Assembly: GCA_907163375.1 (NCBI GenBank)
Contig: CAJQUW010005361.1
Coordinates: forward strand, 1 to 64,000
From: Prostheceraeus crozeri
Lineage: Eukaryota; Platyhelminthes; Polycladida; Euryleptidae
DNA: 64,000 nucleotides
Direction: 5' to 3'
Below, piece by piece: positions 40,816 to 51,768 of the stretch. A model generated the notes under the pieces. It searched no databases, was not told the DNA's origin, and was given only the letters and a program-made list of their open reading frames with translations. The position numbers and the translations under genes are program-made. The first letter of the stretch is position 1. Every line of letters begins with the position of its first letter.

Positions 40816-42006
40816 ATGCTAGTACCTAACAATGTGAGTTTGAGTGGTGCAATGTCCCCTACGATCATCATGAAGCTGCATGTACATGTCGTATGTCATC
40901 AATATACATAAATATATGCCTACATTTGCATTTCAGCATACATTTGCATGGGTGGAAAGTGTAACTTGAACTGAAACAACCGAGAGATAGATCGAGTGAA
41001 AGTTTTCAGAACATTTCCGTGTATTCCGGAGATCTGTTTGCCATGTTTGCACCGATTTTTGTAATACAATGATATTGAGTCACATTTTCTTTTGTCTTTT
41101 CATCATGTACTTTATGGATGATTTTGGACGACCATGAAGGGGATCTACCGGTACCGGTAAATCATGATTTGTGACAGATCTACATGGAATATGAGAATCT
41201 CGATTTGAACGATTAGGCATTGAGTAAGTAGCTTATCCGCACTCCTTGATTGAGCGATTCTAAATTACTACTTATGGTGCGGCAAGTCACGCTGTTGTGT
41301 CCTTCAATACTACTGCTTTCAGACTGTATCTACTAATTATTGAGCTGTATACTTTTTGTCATACAGTAGATACATGTAGCAACTTGCTGTAGGACCATTT
41401 GAGACGAAAGCTCGCTAATTTTCGTTTCCCCTCATCATGAATATACATTTGTATTTGCCCAACATATACACAATTCCTCAATCTTTTGTGGTGGCCCGGA
41501 GCGCTTTTTCCAGCCATTAATCCTCTCGTGATCCCCATATTCTGATTCATTTTCTCGCCATTCATATTCCCATAGACATGAGTTCACCCGCTCATGGTAT
41601 TACCATGATTGTCAGCCGAAGGGCGCATGAATCAATTTCTATGGATATTCCAATAATTCTATACCTAGTTACGTGCATGTTGATGTTGTGATTGATTTGG
41701 CTCGCTATTGACCTACATGTATATTATACACTAGCCTACAAGTAGCTTTGTATAAATTTGAAAAAGATGACATACATGTAAGAATATGTTATTTTTCCTG
41801 ACGAGGAGGCATTCGAAAATTTGGATATTATATTTTATTAACCCCAGTCGCATTATTTCAAACTTATACCATAGTAATGCTAAAACTTCCGTATTTTGGT
41901 ATAGATGGTTCATGTCTTTATTGTGAAAATGTGTATAAAAATGCAAGGCACATTATGTCTCGGCACAGTTCAGTAGTACCATCTGACAAATATCTTTGTT
42001 TTTCAG
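40816..42006. other. Stretch without recognisable genes
   Basis: No coding sequence is supported. A TTTGTTTTTCAG splice-acceptor-like tract ends at 42006, just before the coding region that follows. Confidence 0.45.
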
Positions 42007-42007
42007 A

Positions 42008-42546
42008 ATGGGAGACGATGAAGAACTTCCAAGACCTGTTGATGTGGAGATGGAAAACTTGCATTTATGCTTCATCTGCAGAAAGGACGAAGGACGACTC
42101 AACACCTTGTCTCAAGGTACATGGAAAGCCGTTCAGAAAGCGGTAGAAAACAGAAGGCAGTTGAGCAGCGATGTGTATCGATCGATCACTGATCATCTAC
42201 ATATCGAAGGTGACGACTTCAAACCACTTCGATACCACTCTACCTGCTACAAAAGATTTACAGCGGTGAAAAGAAGAACGCAAGATCGAAACGAATTGTG
42301 CCCATCTCCTTCCACACGTCAGACGGTGACATTGTTGGAAACGAATAGCTCAGGTATGTTATGTTCGAATACTTGCATTTTCTGTGGTCAGTCTAGAAAA
42401 AAGCGTAACAACATAGAAGAAAAATGTGCTTGGTATTGACGAAGGAGGGAGCAGAATCAATTCAAAAGGCAATCAAAGAGAGCGAAGATCCACGTTTGAT
42501 GCACATAATCGGAACAGGAGACTTGATTGTCAAAGAAGCTAGATAT
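42008..42546 (+). pseudogene. Zinc-binding/PIN-like family gene, N-terminal part
   Basis: The ATG at 42008 follows an acceptor-like CAG. Two zinc-binding modules are visible: CFICRKDEG...YHSTCYKRF, and CIFCGQSRKK...EARY, with the last continuing on the far side of the gypsy element as HNSCRRIY. The C-x2-C...H-x3-C arrangement is that of a large multi-copy family seen in many invertebrate genomes, whose function I do not know. A phase change occurs in an A-run near 42420. Split by the gypsy retrotransposon. Confidence 0.6.
42543..42546 (+). repeat. Target-site duplication of the gypsy element, left
   Basis: ATAT directly precedes the left LTR and recurs at 47263-47266 after the right LTR. Confidence 0.8.
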
Positions 42547-42731
42547 TGTTATGGATGTTGATACATGAACTCTTGACATTTGTTTATATACGTCAATTTA
42601 ATGTTTGATATATGTGTGAAGAGACTTGAAATAAACGAGTATCAATTACGGTTCGCAAAGCGCATAACACCGGACTTTTCTCTGTTATTGCATGTAACTG
42701 CTGCTGTGTATATGTGTGCTAATTCCTAACA
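42547..42731 (+). repeat. Left LTR
   Basis: 185 bp, identical by eye to 47078-47262. AATAAA at 42630-42635 is a candidate polyadenylation signal (GAAATAAACG). Confidence 0.93.
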
Positions 42732-42812
42732 TCAGCGGTGGGATTGTAACCATCAGCGATAACAATTGTGTGAAAGTGATTGATAACCAAGGTGTGTTAA
42801 TAATTATTTTGT

Positions 42813-45800
42813 GTGTTCAACTTATTAATTTCACTTAGTGACACCGAGGTTATGGATTGGAAGAAACTTGAGTTTGAGAGCAAGAACCCGTTAGCATTCT
42901 TTAAGAGTTTGGAAAGAGTTGCGAATTTTAGTAAGTGGGGTGACGAAAAGAGGGTTAGTGCTGCAGTGTTACAGATCGGATTCGTAGAGGAATGGTTGGC
43001 AGATGAGGTAGAGAGCAAGAGTTTCGATACGCTAGATGAGGTGCGAGATTTTGTGATTGCGAGGCTTCAACCGCCAGAGAAGAGAACTTTGGCATTGAAG
43101 GAATTCCATGATAGCAAGATTAGGTTGAATGAGTCACCTAGGGAGGCGGCGGAGAGATTGAAGAGACTAGTGAGGGAAGCTATGCCGGAAGCAAAACCAG
43201 AAACTGTGACCATGATGGTCAAGTCACAGCTGATTGAAGCAGCACCGCATGTGTGGAAGGAAAAGTTATATGAGTCCCCGTTAGATTCACTTGATACGTT
43301 GATCTGTAAGATGGAGGTATTTAGAAAGACTGAAGTTTCGATCAAGAGAGTGTATGGTGGCGGTCAGAAGTTTGGTCAAAATTCCAGAATGTTCCATGGT
43401 AGAGGCGATGGTGTTGATCAGAGTCAGAGGGGCTTCAAACAGCACGTAGGTCAGAGGAGCAGTGGTACAGGTGTTAACTCCAAAAATGTGTGTTATGCTT
43501 GCAGAAAGCCAGGGCACTATGCCAAAGACTGTCATGAGCGTCGTTGCTACGCATGCCGGGAAACTGGACACTTAGCGGCACACTGTCCTAAAGCATCAAG
43601 TAGTAACAGTCAACAGAGCAACCGAAATGTGAAGCGGGTCAGGAAAATTAGTGAACCACTACGACAGATTGTCAGAAGAATTGAGTCAGCTAAGAGGAGT
43701 GATGAAGACATTTTCATTAATGTCAGTGTTGAAGGTCGACCAATAAAAGCAGTGATTGATACAGGTAGCCCAGTTTCGATTATTAATGAAGATACGGCAT
43801 TTTCATTATCTCTAGGTAGTCACTCAGGTACCATCGATCAGATGCTTGAAGGCATTGATGGAGGAAAGTTGCATACTGTCGGTGAGGTGTTGGTTTGGCT
43901 AGAAATAGACGGGATCCAGCGGCAGGTTCTTTTCTACATTGTGCGTCATGTGTCTGACGGAATGCTTTTAGGGCGAGATATCTTGAAGGATTTCAAAGTG
44001 TTAGTTGATTGTGAAGACTCCTCCTGTTACATTAAGCGCGTTAAGGAAACGAGAGAGAGTCCTAGGATTTCAGGAGCGGAGCACTCAATTGTGACCACGT
44101 CAGATGCACCTATTTCGGTAAAGCCTTACCGGATTCCTGTTCATTATGTTGACAGGGTAAATCAGATGTTGATTGAAATGGAGGAGGTTGGAATCATCAG
44201 AAAGTCTTGGAGTCCATACTCTTTTCCTGTGGTCATAGTTCCCAAGCCACATAGTGAGGAGTTACGCTTAACCATTGATTATAGAAAGCTGAATAATGTG
44301 ACCCAAAGTGATCCCTATCCAATGCCTGACTTACGTAGATTAGTGCAGCAAGCAGCGAATGCGAAGCATTTCTCGGTGCTAGATGTTCAGAAAGGTTTCT
44401 GGCAAATTCCTATGAGGGAGCAAGACTGTCAGAAGACTGCATTTGTTGTTAACGACAGTCATTATGAATTTACTGTTATGCCGTTTGGACTGAAGAACGC
44501 AAGTAAGACATTCCATCGAGTAATGAATGAGATGATGCAAGAAGTAAATAGTAAAAGTGACAAAACATGTGCAGTAGCTTACATCGATGATATATTGATT
44601 TTTAGCGACACGATAGATGAACATGAGAGACACATTCAGTTGGTTGTTGAAGAGTTGAACAAGAGAGGTGTAGTTCTGAACGAGCGCAAGTGTTCATGGC
44701 GTAAGGAATTTGTGGACTACCTGGGTTACACGATTGGTCACCAGTCCATTCGAGCAAGGGAGCAGTTCGCTGAAGAAGTTGAGACATGGAGTGAACCTTC
44801 AAATGAGAAAGAATTGAAGAGATTTCTTGGATTCACTGGATTTTATAGGGAATGCATCCCTCAGTACGCAATCATTACTCAGGAACTGACTGATTTGTTG
44901 AAGAAAGATAGAGAGTTCGAGTGGAGGGATGAGCAGAAACAAGCGTTTTCTAGACTAAAGGAGGCGATAAAGGAGGCTCCACGCAGGTACTCACTTGACA
45001 TGACCAAGCCAATAACATTGGTGACAGACGCCAGCGGAATAGGATGGGGCGCCACACTTGAACAGGAAGGGAAACCGATAAACTTTGCGTCAGGCAAGTG
45101 GAATAAGGTGGAACAGGGGTACTCAACTACAAAAAGGGAAATGAGAGCATGTGTAAATGCAATAAAATCATTCCAGTGGCAAGTGGTAGGAGCTCCAGAC
45201 CTAACGTGGGTCACTGATCACCAGCCGTGCAAGAACATACAGCCGAACTTACTAGATCCTGTTCTATTTAGATGGTGGAGCAAGATTCACTCCCTGGGAG
45301 TGAAAATTAGCTATGTTCCAGGTGAAAAGATTCCGCAAGCTGATGCGCTGAGTCGGAAAACAGTCAAATTAGTGAGGACAGATGATGAGTGGAGGCGCGC
45401 AAAAGAGGAGGATCTTGCGATGATTTGGGCCATACGTGTGAAGGAGGGGTTAACCGACATCAACAAACATGATGGTGATGAAGAGAAAATGAGTTACACG
45501 AAGTTGATGGATAAGTTGACAGTTGTGGATGGAAAATTATTTTTCGAGAACAAGTTGGTGGTACCGAAAGGGCTTAGATCGGAGATGGTGGAGAAGGCGC
45601 ACAAAGGACACATGGGAAGGAAAAGGACAAGTCGATTGGTGAATGAGAAATATTGGTGGCCAGGGTGGCGTCGTGAGAGTGATGAGTTTGTGGCCAATTG
45701 CATTGTATGTGCTAAGTCTAAGTACAATCGTCAAAGTCATGTCTCAGAAGGAATAGGGAGGATTGAAGTGATTGGTGAACCTTTCGTGCAGTGGGCCCTG

Positions 45801-46904
45801 GATGTCAAGGGACCATTGCCTACCACAAGCAACGGTAACCGTTTTATACTGGTTGCAACTGACCTATTCACAAAGTGGGTGGAAATGTATCCTATTCCTG
45901 ATCAGCAAGCGAAGACAATCGCTGACAGAGTGTTAGATCTTGTCTGTAGGTACTCGATACCAAAAGAAATTCTAACAGACCAAGGCTCCAATTTCCAAAG
46001 CATTCATTTTAAAGAATTGTGTGAATATCGAGGTGTCAAGAAGCTGAGAACTACTGCATGGAATCCTAGATGCAATGGGGAGGTCGAACGTATTAACAGC
46101 ACACTAGGGGAGATGTTACGATGCCATGTCGAAGAAAAGGCGGATGAGTGGGATTGCTTCCTGGGTGTCATTGCGTATAACTACAGAATAACTAAGCACA
46201 GCGTCACTAATTTCAGTCCATACCAACTAGTGTTTGGTCGCATTCCCCATACTAGTCTAGATGCGCATGTTGATGTTGATCCAAGTAGTCCTCGTACGTA
46301 CTGCAATAGTCTACAAGAAGCATGTAAGCAAGCATCCGAATGGCAGAAGTTGGCGTTTGAGAGTCTATTGTCTGCTAAGGAAAAAACTTGTAGAGATGCC
46401 ACGAATGACGGTTTTAAGGAAGGGGAGTATGTCATGCTAAGGAAATATTGGATAGAGCCAGGAGCGGTTAGAAAGTTGAGTCCATACTTTGACGGACCGT
46501 TTGAAGTCGTAGGAGTAGAGAGGCCGGATTACATTGTTCAGATACAGGGAAGGCGAAAGAGAGTCCATGGTAGGAACTTGAAGCGTTATGGGATGAAAGG
46601 TGATGGTAAGGATAGATCAGTAGGTTGCATCACCATAGAAGAAGAAGCAGAACTAGATGGAAGCATAGATGAGCCAGTCAGTAGGAAACTCCATTTATAT
46701 ACCGATCCTGAAGAAGATCCCGGAATGATTATGGAAGTGGGCGGCAGTGAAGTCGAGCCTAAAGAGCGAGCAGTGGACAGCGAAGTGGATGAAGAACAAG
46801 CGGCGAACTCAACGGAGGGCGAAGAAGAACAAGAGGATCCTTTCTCCTTCGTCAGGGGATTATCGAAATATGGCAGAGTGCGGAGAAAGCGAGTGATGCA
46901 GTAG
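42813..46904 (+). CDS. gypsy Gag-Pol polyprotein
   Basis: 1,363 residues in one frame. A Gag-like N-terminal part is followed by two CCHC knuckles (CYACRKPGHYAKDC and CYACRETGHLAAHC, near residues 228-258). The protease has AVIDTGSPVS. Reverse transcriptase has FSVLDVQKGFWQIPM and the catalytic AYIDDILIFS. RNase H has LVTDASGIGWGATLEQ. Integrase has an HHCC zinc domain (HKGHMG...CIVCAKSK) and a DDE core (ALDVKGPL, LTDQGSNF, NGEVERINSTLGEML). A short acidic tail ends it. There is no chromodomain and no Gag/Pol frameshift, so Gag and Pol are made as one precursor. Confidence 0.96.
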   Translation: MFNLLISLSDTEVMDWKKLEFESKNPLAFFKSLERVANFSKWGDEKRVSAAVLQIGFVEEWLADEVESKSFDTLDEVRDFVIARLQPPEKRTLALKEFHDSKIRLNESPREAAERLKRLVREAMPEAKPETVTMMVKSQLIEAAPHVWKEKLYESPLDSLDTLICKMEVFRKTEVSIKRVYGGGQKFGQNSRMFHGRGDGVDQSQRGFKQHVGQRSSGTGVNSKNVCYACRKPGHYAKDCHERRCYACRETGHLAAHCPKASSSNSQQSNRNVKRVRKISEPLRQIVRRIESAKRSDEDIFINVSVEGRPIKAVIDTGSPVSIINEDTAFSLSLGSHSGTIDQMLEGIDGGKLHTVGEVLVWLEIDGIQRQVLFYIVRHVSDGMLLGRDILKDFKVLVDCEDSSCYIKRVKETRESPRISGAEHSIVTTSDAPISVKPYRIPVHYVDRVNQMLIEMEEVGIIRKSWSPYSFPVVIVPKPHSEELRLTIDYRKLNNVTQSDPYPMPDLRRLVQQAANAKHFSVLDVQKGFWQIPMREQDCQKTAFVVNDSHYEFTVMPFGLKNASKTFHRVMNEMMQEVNSKSDKTCAVAYIDDILIFSDTIDEHERHIQLVVEELNKRGVVLNERKCSWRKEFVDYLGYTIGHQSIRAREQFAEEVETWSEPSNEKELKRFLGFTGFYRECIPQYAIITQELTDLLKKDREFEWRDEQKQAFSRLKEAIKEAPRRYSLDMTKPITLVTDASGIGWGATLEQEGKPINFASGKWNKVEQGYSTTKREMRACVNAIKSFQWQVVGAPDLTWVTDHQPCKNIQPNLLDPVLFRWWSKIHSLGVKISYVPGEKIPQADALSRKTVKLVRTDDEWRRAKEEDLAMIWAIRVKEGLTDINKHDGDEEKMSYTKLMDKLTVVDGKLFFENKLVVPKGLRSEMVEKAHKGHMGRKRTSRLVNEKYWWPGWRRESDEFVANCIVCAKSKYNRQSHVSEGIGRIEVIGEPFVQWALDVKGPLPTTSNGNRFILVATDLFTKWVEMYPIPDQQAKTIADRVLDLVCRYSIPKEILTDQGSNFQSIHFKELCEYRGVKKLRTTAWNPRCNGEVERINSTLGEMLRCHVEEKADEWDCFLGVIAYNYRITKHSVTNFSPYQLVFGRIPHTSLDAHVDVDPSSPRTYCNSLQEACKQASEWQKLAFESLLSAKEKTCRDATNDGFKEGEYVMLRKYWIEPGAVRKLSPYFDGPFEVVGVERPDYIVQIQGRRKRVHGRNLKRYGMKGDGKDRSVGCITIEEEAELDGSIDEPVSRKLHLYTDPEEDPGMIMEVGGSEVEPKERAVDSEVDEEQAANSTEGEEEQEDPFSFVRGLSKYGRVRRKRVMQ

Positions 46905-47077
46905 AATGTGACTGTTCGTGATTCGTTACCGTGTGATGTGAATTTGTGTACCACATGAAGTCCTAAACTTTCGCAAGCTCGTAATGATCTCAAGTGCGAG
47001 TCGGTGCGACGTTGTATATATATCTCCGAACTTGTGCAGTGAAATCTTGTCAAACCGTGTGCTTAAGGGGGGAGGTA

Positions 47078-47262
47078 TGTTATGGATGTTGATACATGAA
47101 CTCTTGACATTTGTTTATATACGTCAATTTAATGTTTGATATATGTGTGAAGAGACTTGAAATAAACGAGTATCAATTACGGTTCGCAAAGCGCATAACA
47201 CCGGACTTTTCTCTGTTATTGCATGTAACTGCTGCTGTGTATATGTGTGCTAATTCCTAACA
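47078..47262 (+). repeat. Right LTR
   Basis: 185 bp, identical by eye to the left LTR; preceded by the polypurine tract at 47065-47077. Confidence 0.93.
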
Positions 47263-50200
47263 ATATCATAACAGCTGTCGCCGAATTTATGTTCGAGCTT
47301 GTGAAACAAAGGAAAAGAGCGACTCTCCGACAGTCCGCGCGTTGCACAGCATGGCCTTTGATTCATTGAAACAATTTATTGAGCATGAAATTGTATTCAA
47401 AAAGAACAGTTGTTTGATGTCAACCTTATTCGATCATTATCGAACGGAGTTTAGGAACATCAGTTTAGGTGGAATCAAGGACGACATTCCTTCATATACC
47501 ACTTCATCATTAGCAAACAAGATAAGAAATCATTTCCAAGATGATATTTGCATTGAATTGCTGAACATGCGAGAAGGAAATTTGGTTTTCAATTCCTCGG
47601 TGAAATTTGAAGATGCGAAGGCTGCCTTGTACGGAGACCCTGAGAAGACGAGGGAAAATGATCTCATTCGTTCTGCTGCTTTGCACTTGAGGTCCATCAT
47701 ATTAGCTATGCCCAAAACTGCCTCGCCATTGAAGACAACTGCGCATTCCTTGAAGGCAACGTCGGCTGACATTCCTGAGCAATTAAATATGTTTTTCACG
47801 ACTTTGTTCCAAGGTCTGAAGCCAAAGTTGGATAACGACTCTATCGAAAGAAAGACTGTAGCTATTGCATCAGACGCCATTTTCAACACAACAAAAGGAT
47901 CTGTTATACCTTGGAAGCAAACAAATCTTGGTCTCGGACTCAGCAGCTTATCTGGATCCAAGTTAATCATTCAAATTCTGAATCGTCTGGGGCAATCCAT
48001 AAGCAATGATCGTGTGAAGGAAATAGAAACCGAATTTGCGTACAGCTGTTCAAGCAGTGATCGATTTTCCCCTGATGGCCTCCTCTTGGAAAGAGGCCTT
48101 GCCACTGCTTCAGCTTGGGACAACTACGACGTAAATATAGAAACGACAGACGGAAAAGATACCTTGCATTGTACGGTCGGAATATGCTATCAAAATGCAG
48201 TTAATGCTGTCGTTATCGATTCAAATGATATGGAAACATGCAAAAACAGGAAGCGCAAGAGCTTTCAAGATGAACAACGTGAAATACCACAGTATTGTCC
48301 AGCCATAAAGAGGGCCAAATTTGATATGTCCAATCCTGATTCTAATGAGTTTCACAACAAAGAAAGATGTCTTATTGACTTTTGGTGGCTCTTACGAAGT
48401 CAACAAACATATCTGCCTCTATTTCCTGGATACATTGGAAAATTCATGAAGGATGAGCTACCTCAGCAAACGATCACTTATTTGGAGCCTCTGATGTCAT
48501 CTCCTACACTCAACAAAGTTGTGAGGGAAACGATGATTCGAACTCTGAAAGTCGCCGAGGAAATGTCCGAAGACCACGCAATCGTTACTTATGACCTTAC
48601 AATAGCGTCGAAGGCATATTGCATTCAGCAGTTGGAAGCCCCGAATTTTGAAAATTTGCACGTGCTTCTCGGTAACTTCCACATCGAACTTGCTTTCTTT
48701 GGAGCCCTTGGCACGTTTGCTCAAGATTCTGGCGCAGAAGTTGTTTTGACCGACTCCTCTGTTCTGAGTGATGGATCTGTAAACGGATTTATCAAGGGCA
48801 AGTTTTAGAACAGATGCGCGAGAATCCACCAAATTTTGGCAACTGTTCTTGAAAGGAATATGTATCGTGAGTTCCTGAAATCATTGTCGTCTGACGATAG
48901 AGAAGCCACATCTATCTTCATAGAACAAGAGCCCATTGACGATGAATGCTTGGAGGATTACTTGAAAGAGAGCAATGAATTTCAAGGCCTACTCTCGAAG
49001 TACGAGCATTACCTTGATCAAACAATGAATGGATTCATGGGGCCAACAGCAGCGTACTGGGCAACATATGTATACCTAGTCAATCGAATCTACCGCAATC
49101 TCCAGCGCTCTTTGCGAATGAATGATCTGAATTTATACATAGAAACTTTCCCCATCATCTTGGACATGTTTTTTGCACTCAACAGACCCAATTATGCACG
49201 CTGGGGAAGTTTGTACTTGGATAAACTGAGAAATCTACCCACATCATGCAGAGAAAATCTCCAAAATGGCGCATTCTCCATCCGAAGAACTTCAAAAAAC
49301 TTCAGCAGGAGTTCAGTTGATCTTGCATTAGAACAGACTATAAATCGAGACGCGGCTTCAACAATACGTGGAATTGTTTCATTTCGCAATTCTAGTACTG
49401 CCGTAAAGCGATGGACCTTAACAGCTGCACAGAGAGGCATGATCGTTTCAAGTTTGAAAGCCTTCACTGGTTTGAAATCTGTTGAGCAGCCCGCATCACA
49501 AGCACGTAATTGGAGAATTCAGAAGGACAACAGGGATATTGATTCTCTGAATGAAACTATTCAGAGTTCATGTAACCCACTTGATGCTTCAGTCGAGCAA
49601 AAAGATCTGTTGAACATCGCAACTGGAAAAGTGGCCACACAAGAAACCAAGAAATACCTCCTTGAAGCCCTGGACAGAGGAAAAGCGAAACGAATAACTT
49701 TCCAGGAGGAATGCTCTTCAAATCCAAAAAGATTTCTCGAACCAATCAAGAGAACAAAGATTCAGAACTTTGCAGTCGAAAGCAAAATGAGGTCTCAGTC
49801 AGCAGCATCAAAATCTCGCGTCGCTGCTGAGAGCGTGAGAGATGTATTTGGACGAGTGATGTTAGTTACAGCTGAAAAATTGCCAGAATTTGATTTAAAA
49901 AAACTGTTGTCTCATCCTATAACGGAGGTCCCATTATCTTTGGCTCACAGCGATGGCACAATGATCAAAACTGACAAATCAGCTCTTTTGAAATTTCTTG
50001 AGAAAAAGCAGACGGGAAGCATCGCATCTGAAGAGATCTCAAATGTCGAATTCTGCCTAATTGACGGAGGCTAACTTTTGCATTCTACGCTTCCATTTGT
50101 ATCGGGCTCCTACGGCACAATGGCCAGGCAGATTTTGTCAAGAGTGTGCTCAAGTGTTGGACGACAAATTCATGTCCTGTTTCATGTATACACAAACGAT

Positions 50201-50700
50201 TCATTAATGGAATCAGAGTGTATTTTGCGGGGAAATGACTGTAACGCCACGAACTATTTCACAAGCGGCCCTGATCAAAAACCTCATCAATCAGGACAAC
50301 AACTTGCAAAGAATTGCAGCTTCAAGAACGAGCAAAGTTCCTTCAATCTGAATGGCAAAAAGAAATGTATGTCAGCATGATCGGTTCGAAGGTCATCGTC
50401 GTATCACATGGCGGAAATTGTGTGGATATTTCTTCATCGTCAAGCCCTTCCCATCTTCAAGCTACCCACGAGGAAGCAGACACGTTGACTGCATATCATG
50501 CAAATCCAATAATGAACAACCAATGTTCAAACATGATAATTCGTGCTTCAGACACAGATATATTGACCATTCTCCTCGGTCTCTTGGACCGTCGATCACT
50601 TAAGGGAGAAAACATCAGCAACATGATTGTGATGGATTGCGACACGGGAAACATCGTCGATTCATTGACGTGAGTAGGGAAAAACTGTGCCCTACTTGCT
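47263..50700 (+). pseudogene. Zinc-binding/PIN-like family gene, main part
   Basis: This continues the gene interrupted at 42546 (HNSCRRIYVRACETKEKS). A long helical region follows, with family blocks SVDLALEQTINRDAAS, EVPLSLAHSDGTMIKTDKSALLKFL and finally ATHEEADTLTAYHA with IIRASDTDILTILLGLL. The acidic EEAD/SDTD pair resembles PIN/FEN-type nuclease sites; nuclease function is inference. Decay: in-frame stops at 48806-48808 and 50072-50074, phase changes near 50310 and 50640. The final family block (RRFIDVSREKL) is cut off near 50690, apparently by Polinton C. Confidence 0.65.
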
Positions 50701-50704
50701 ACGG

Positions 50705-50930
50705 ATAGGTACATGGATAGGTACATGTAAAGTTTAGTGTTATCAATAGGTACATGGATAGGTACATGTAAAGTTTAGTGTTATCAATAGGAACATGGAT
50801 AGGTACATGGATAGGTACATGTATACTTTAGTTATCGATAGGCACATGGATAGGTACATGTATAATTCAGTGTTATGAATAAGAACTTGTATGAGATCTG
50901 TTTTACTGGATAGGTACATGTGTTTGGTAC
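50705..50930. repeat. Minisatellite of GGTACATGGATA units, probable terminus of Polinton C
   Basis: The 12-base unit GGTACATGGATA is repeated, embedded in longer units of about 40-55 bases containing TAAAGTTTAGTGTTATCAATAG. It begins where the preceding gene is cut off and precedes the first Polinton C gene. Some Polintons are known to have tandem-repeat termini. The start AGGTACAT after CGGAT would suit an AG-terminus, but the matching right end is outside the window. Confidence 0.7.
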
Positions 50931-51145
50931 ACTCAGTTGAGTACACTGTGTTTGGGAACGTCTATGATCGAACTTGTGTGGTTTGGTTCTGAGCACTTGG
51001 GTACGTACCGATAGACGTCCGTTGTTTGATTTTGAATGGGTTTGCTCAATTGCGACTATTGTGACTATTGCAACCATTGTAATCAAGATGACACATTGAT
51101 TTTCCTTTTACGTAGACAAACTATGCTATAAATATGAGATAGTTT
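50931..51145. other. Leader region of Polinton C
   Basis: TATAAATA at 51128-51135 lies only 11-18 bases before the first ATG, so transcription may start inside the coding frame or a later ATG may be used. Nothing else is seen. Confidence 0.4.
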
Positions 51146-51658
51146 TTGATGACATACATAATGATGACTAGTATCCCAACGTCGTGGGTTGTCGCAAGAG
51201 ACCTTGGATATTCGTTCAAAGCCATAGAAACTGTAACAAATCTCAGTGAAAATATCAACGCTGGTGATTTAGTTGATCGACTAATGGATCTAGATGAGCA
51301 TGCTATGAATCACAATTTGGATCGTAGGTGGATAGAGGATTTCTCCATGCTACACTGCAATGATAGTGAAATTAGGAGGATCAAATTGGAACGATATGGA
51401 AAGAAGGAGACATCTGAAAGTGTTTTAATAAAAAGTTCTCCCAATAAAAGTGACTTCAGAAGGAAATTAGAACAAGAGACATTTAAATTATTATGTGAAC
51501 GGAACTGCGTTAAATGTTTTAAACAGGAACGATCCCTTCTCTTTTTGCCATGTTCTCATAGCGTTATGTGTTCTACATGTTATGTACCCTTTGAAACTTC
51601 ATCTTGTCCCCTTTGCGATGAAGAAATATCTTCAACAGTCACTGTATATCGTGCATGA
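51146..51658 (+). CDS. RING-finger protein (inhibitor-of-apoptosis-like RING), Polinton C
   Basis: 170 residues. The C-terminal 50 residues form a C3HC4 RING finger: CVKC, then LPCSHSVMCSTC, then CPLC. The motif order and the terminal position resemble the RING of IAP/MDM2-type ubiquitin ligases. The N-terminal part contains a helical region with a UBA-like run (FKAIETVTNLSENINAGDLVDRLMDL) that could bind ubiquitin; this is inference. A viral ubiquitin ligase acting on host defence proteins is the natural reading. Another ATG at 51152 is possible. Confidence 0.72.
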   Translation: MMTYIMMTSIPTSWVVARDLGYSFKAIETVTNLSENINAGDLVDRLMDLDEHAMNHNLDRRWIEDFSMLHCNDSEIRRIKLERYGKKETSESVLIKSSPNKSDFRRKLEQETFKLLCERNCVKCFKQERSLLFLPCSHSVMCSTCYVPFETSSCPLCDEEISSTVTVYRA

Positions 51659-51721
51659 TGAGTCATCATGCAGGTCTGTGATTGGTCACTATTGTGTCTT
51701 TGTGTGACTTTTCTATATAAG
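51659..51721 (+). promoter_or_regulatory. AP-1/CCAAT/TATA promoter
   Basis: TGAGTCA (AP-1-type) is at 51659-51665, an inverted CCAAT (ATTGG) at 51681-51685, and TATATAAGGAGGAC from 51714. The ATG of the next gene is at 51769, about 50 bases after the TATA box. The TATA region repeats almost exactly before the gene at 53065. Confidence 0.65.
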
Positions 51722-51768
51722 GAGGACATTGTACCGTTCTATTTCAAGCATAATTTGAGGCTAATACA

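Larger units (their letters stand above)
42547..47262 (+). mobile_element. Ty3/gypsy LTR retrotransposon, looks whole
   Basis: Two 185-bp LTRs (42547-42731 and 47078-47262), identical by eye, both start TGTTATGG and end CCTAACA. A 4-bp duplication flanks them. A purine tract (AAGGGGGGAGG) lies just before the right LTR. One long gag-pol coding region fills the interior; no envelope gene. Identical LTRs mean a very recent insertion. It interrupts the zinc/PIN-like family gene. Confidence 0.95.

Noticed and set aside
42797-47053. Minus-strand frames within the gypsy element
   Set aside because: Antisense shadows of a single long Gag-Pol frame.
46600-47077. Possible envelope gene in the gypsy element
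   Set aside because: Only the acidic Pol tail and about 170 non-coding bases precede the polypurine tract; no signal peptide or membrane segment.
47530-47970. Minus-strand 146-codon frame
   Set aside because: Antisense of the zinc/PIN-like family gene, whose plus-strand blocks are recognisable.
50705-50930. CRISPR-like repeat array
   Set aside because: Units are short, directly adjacent and without unique spacers; this is a minisatellite in a eukaryotic genome.
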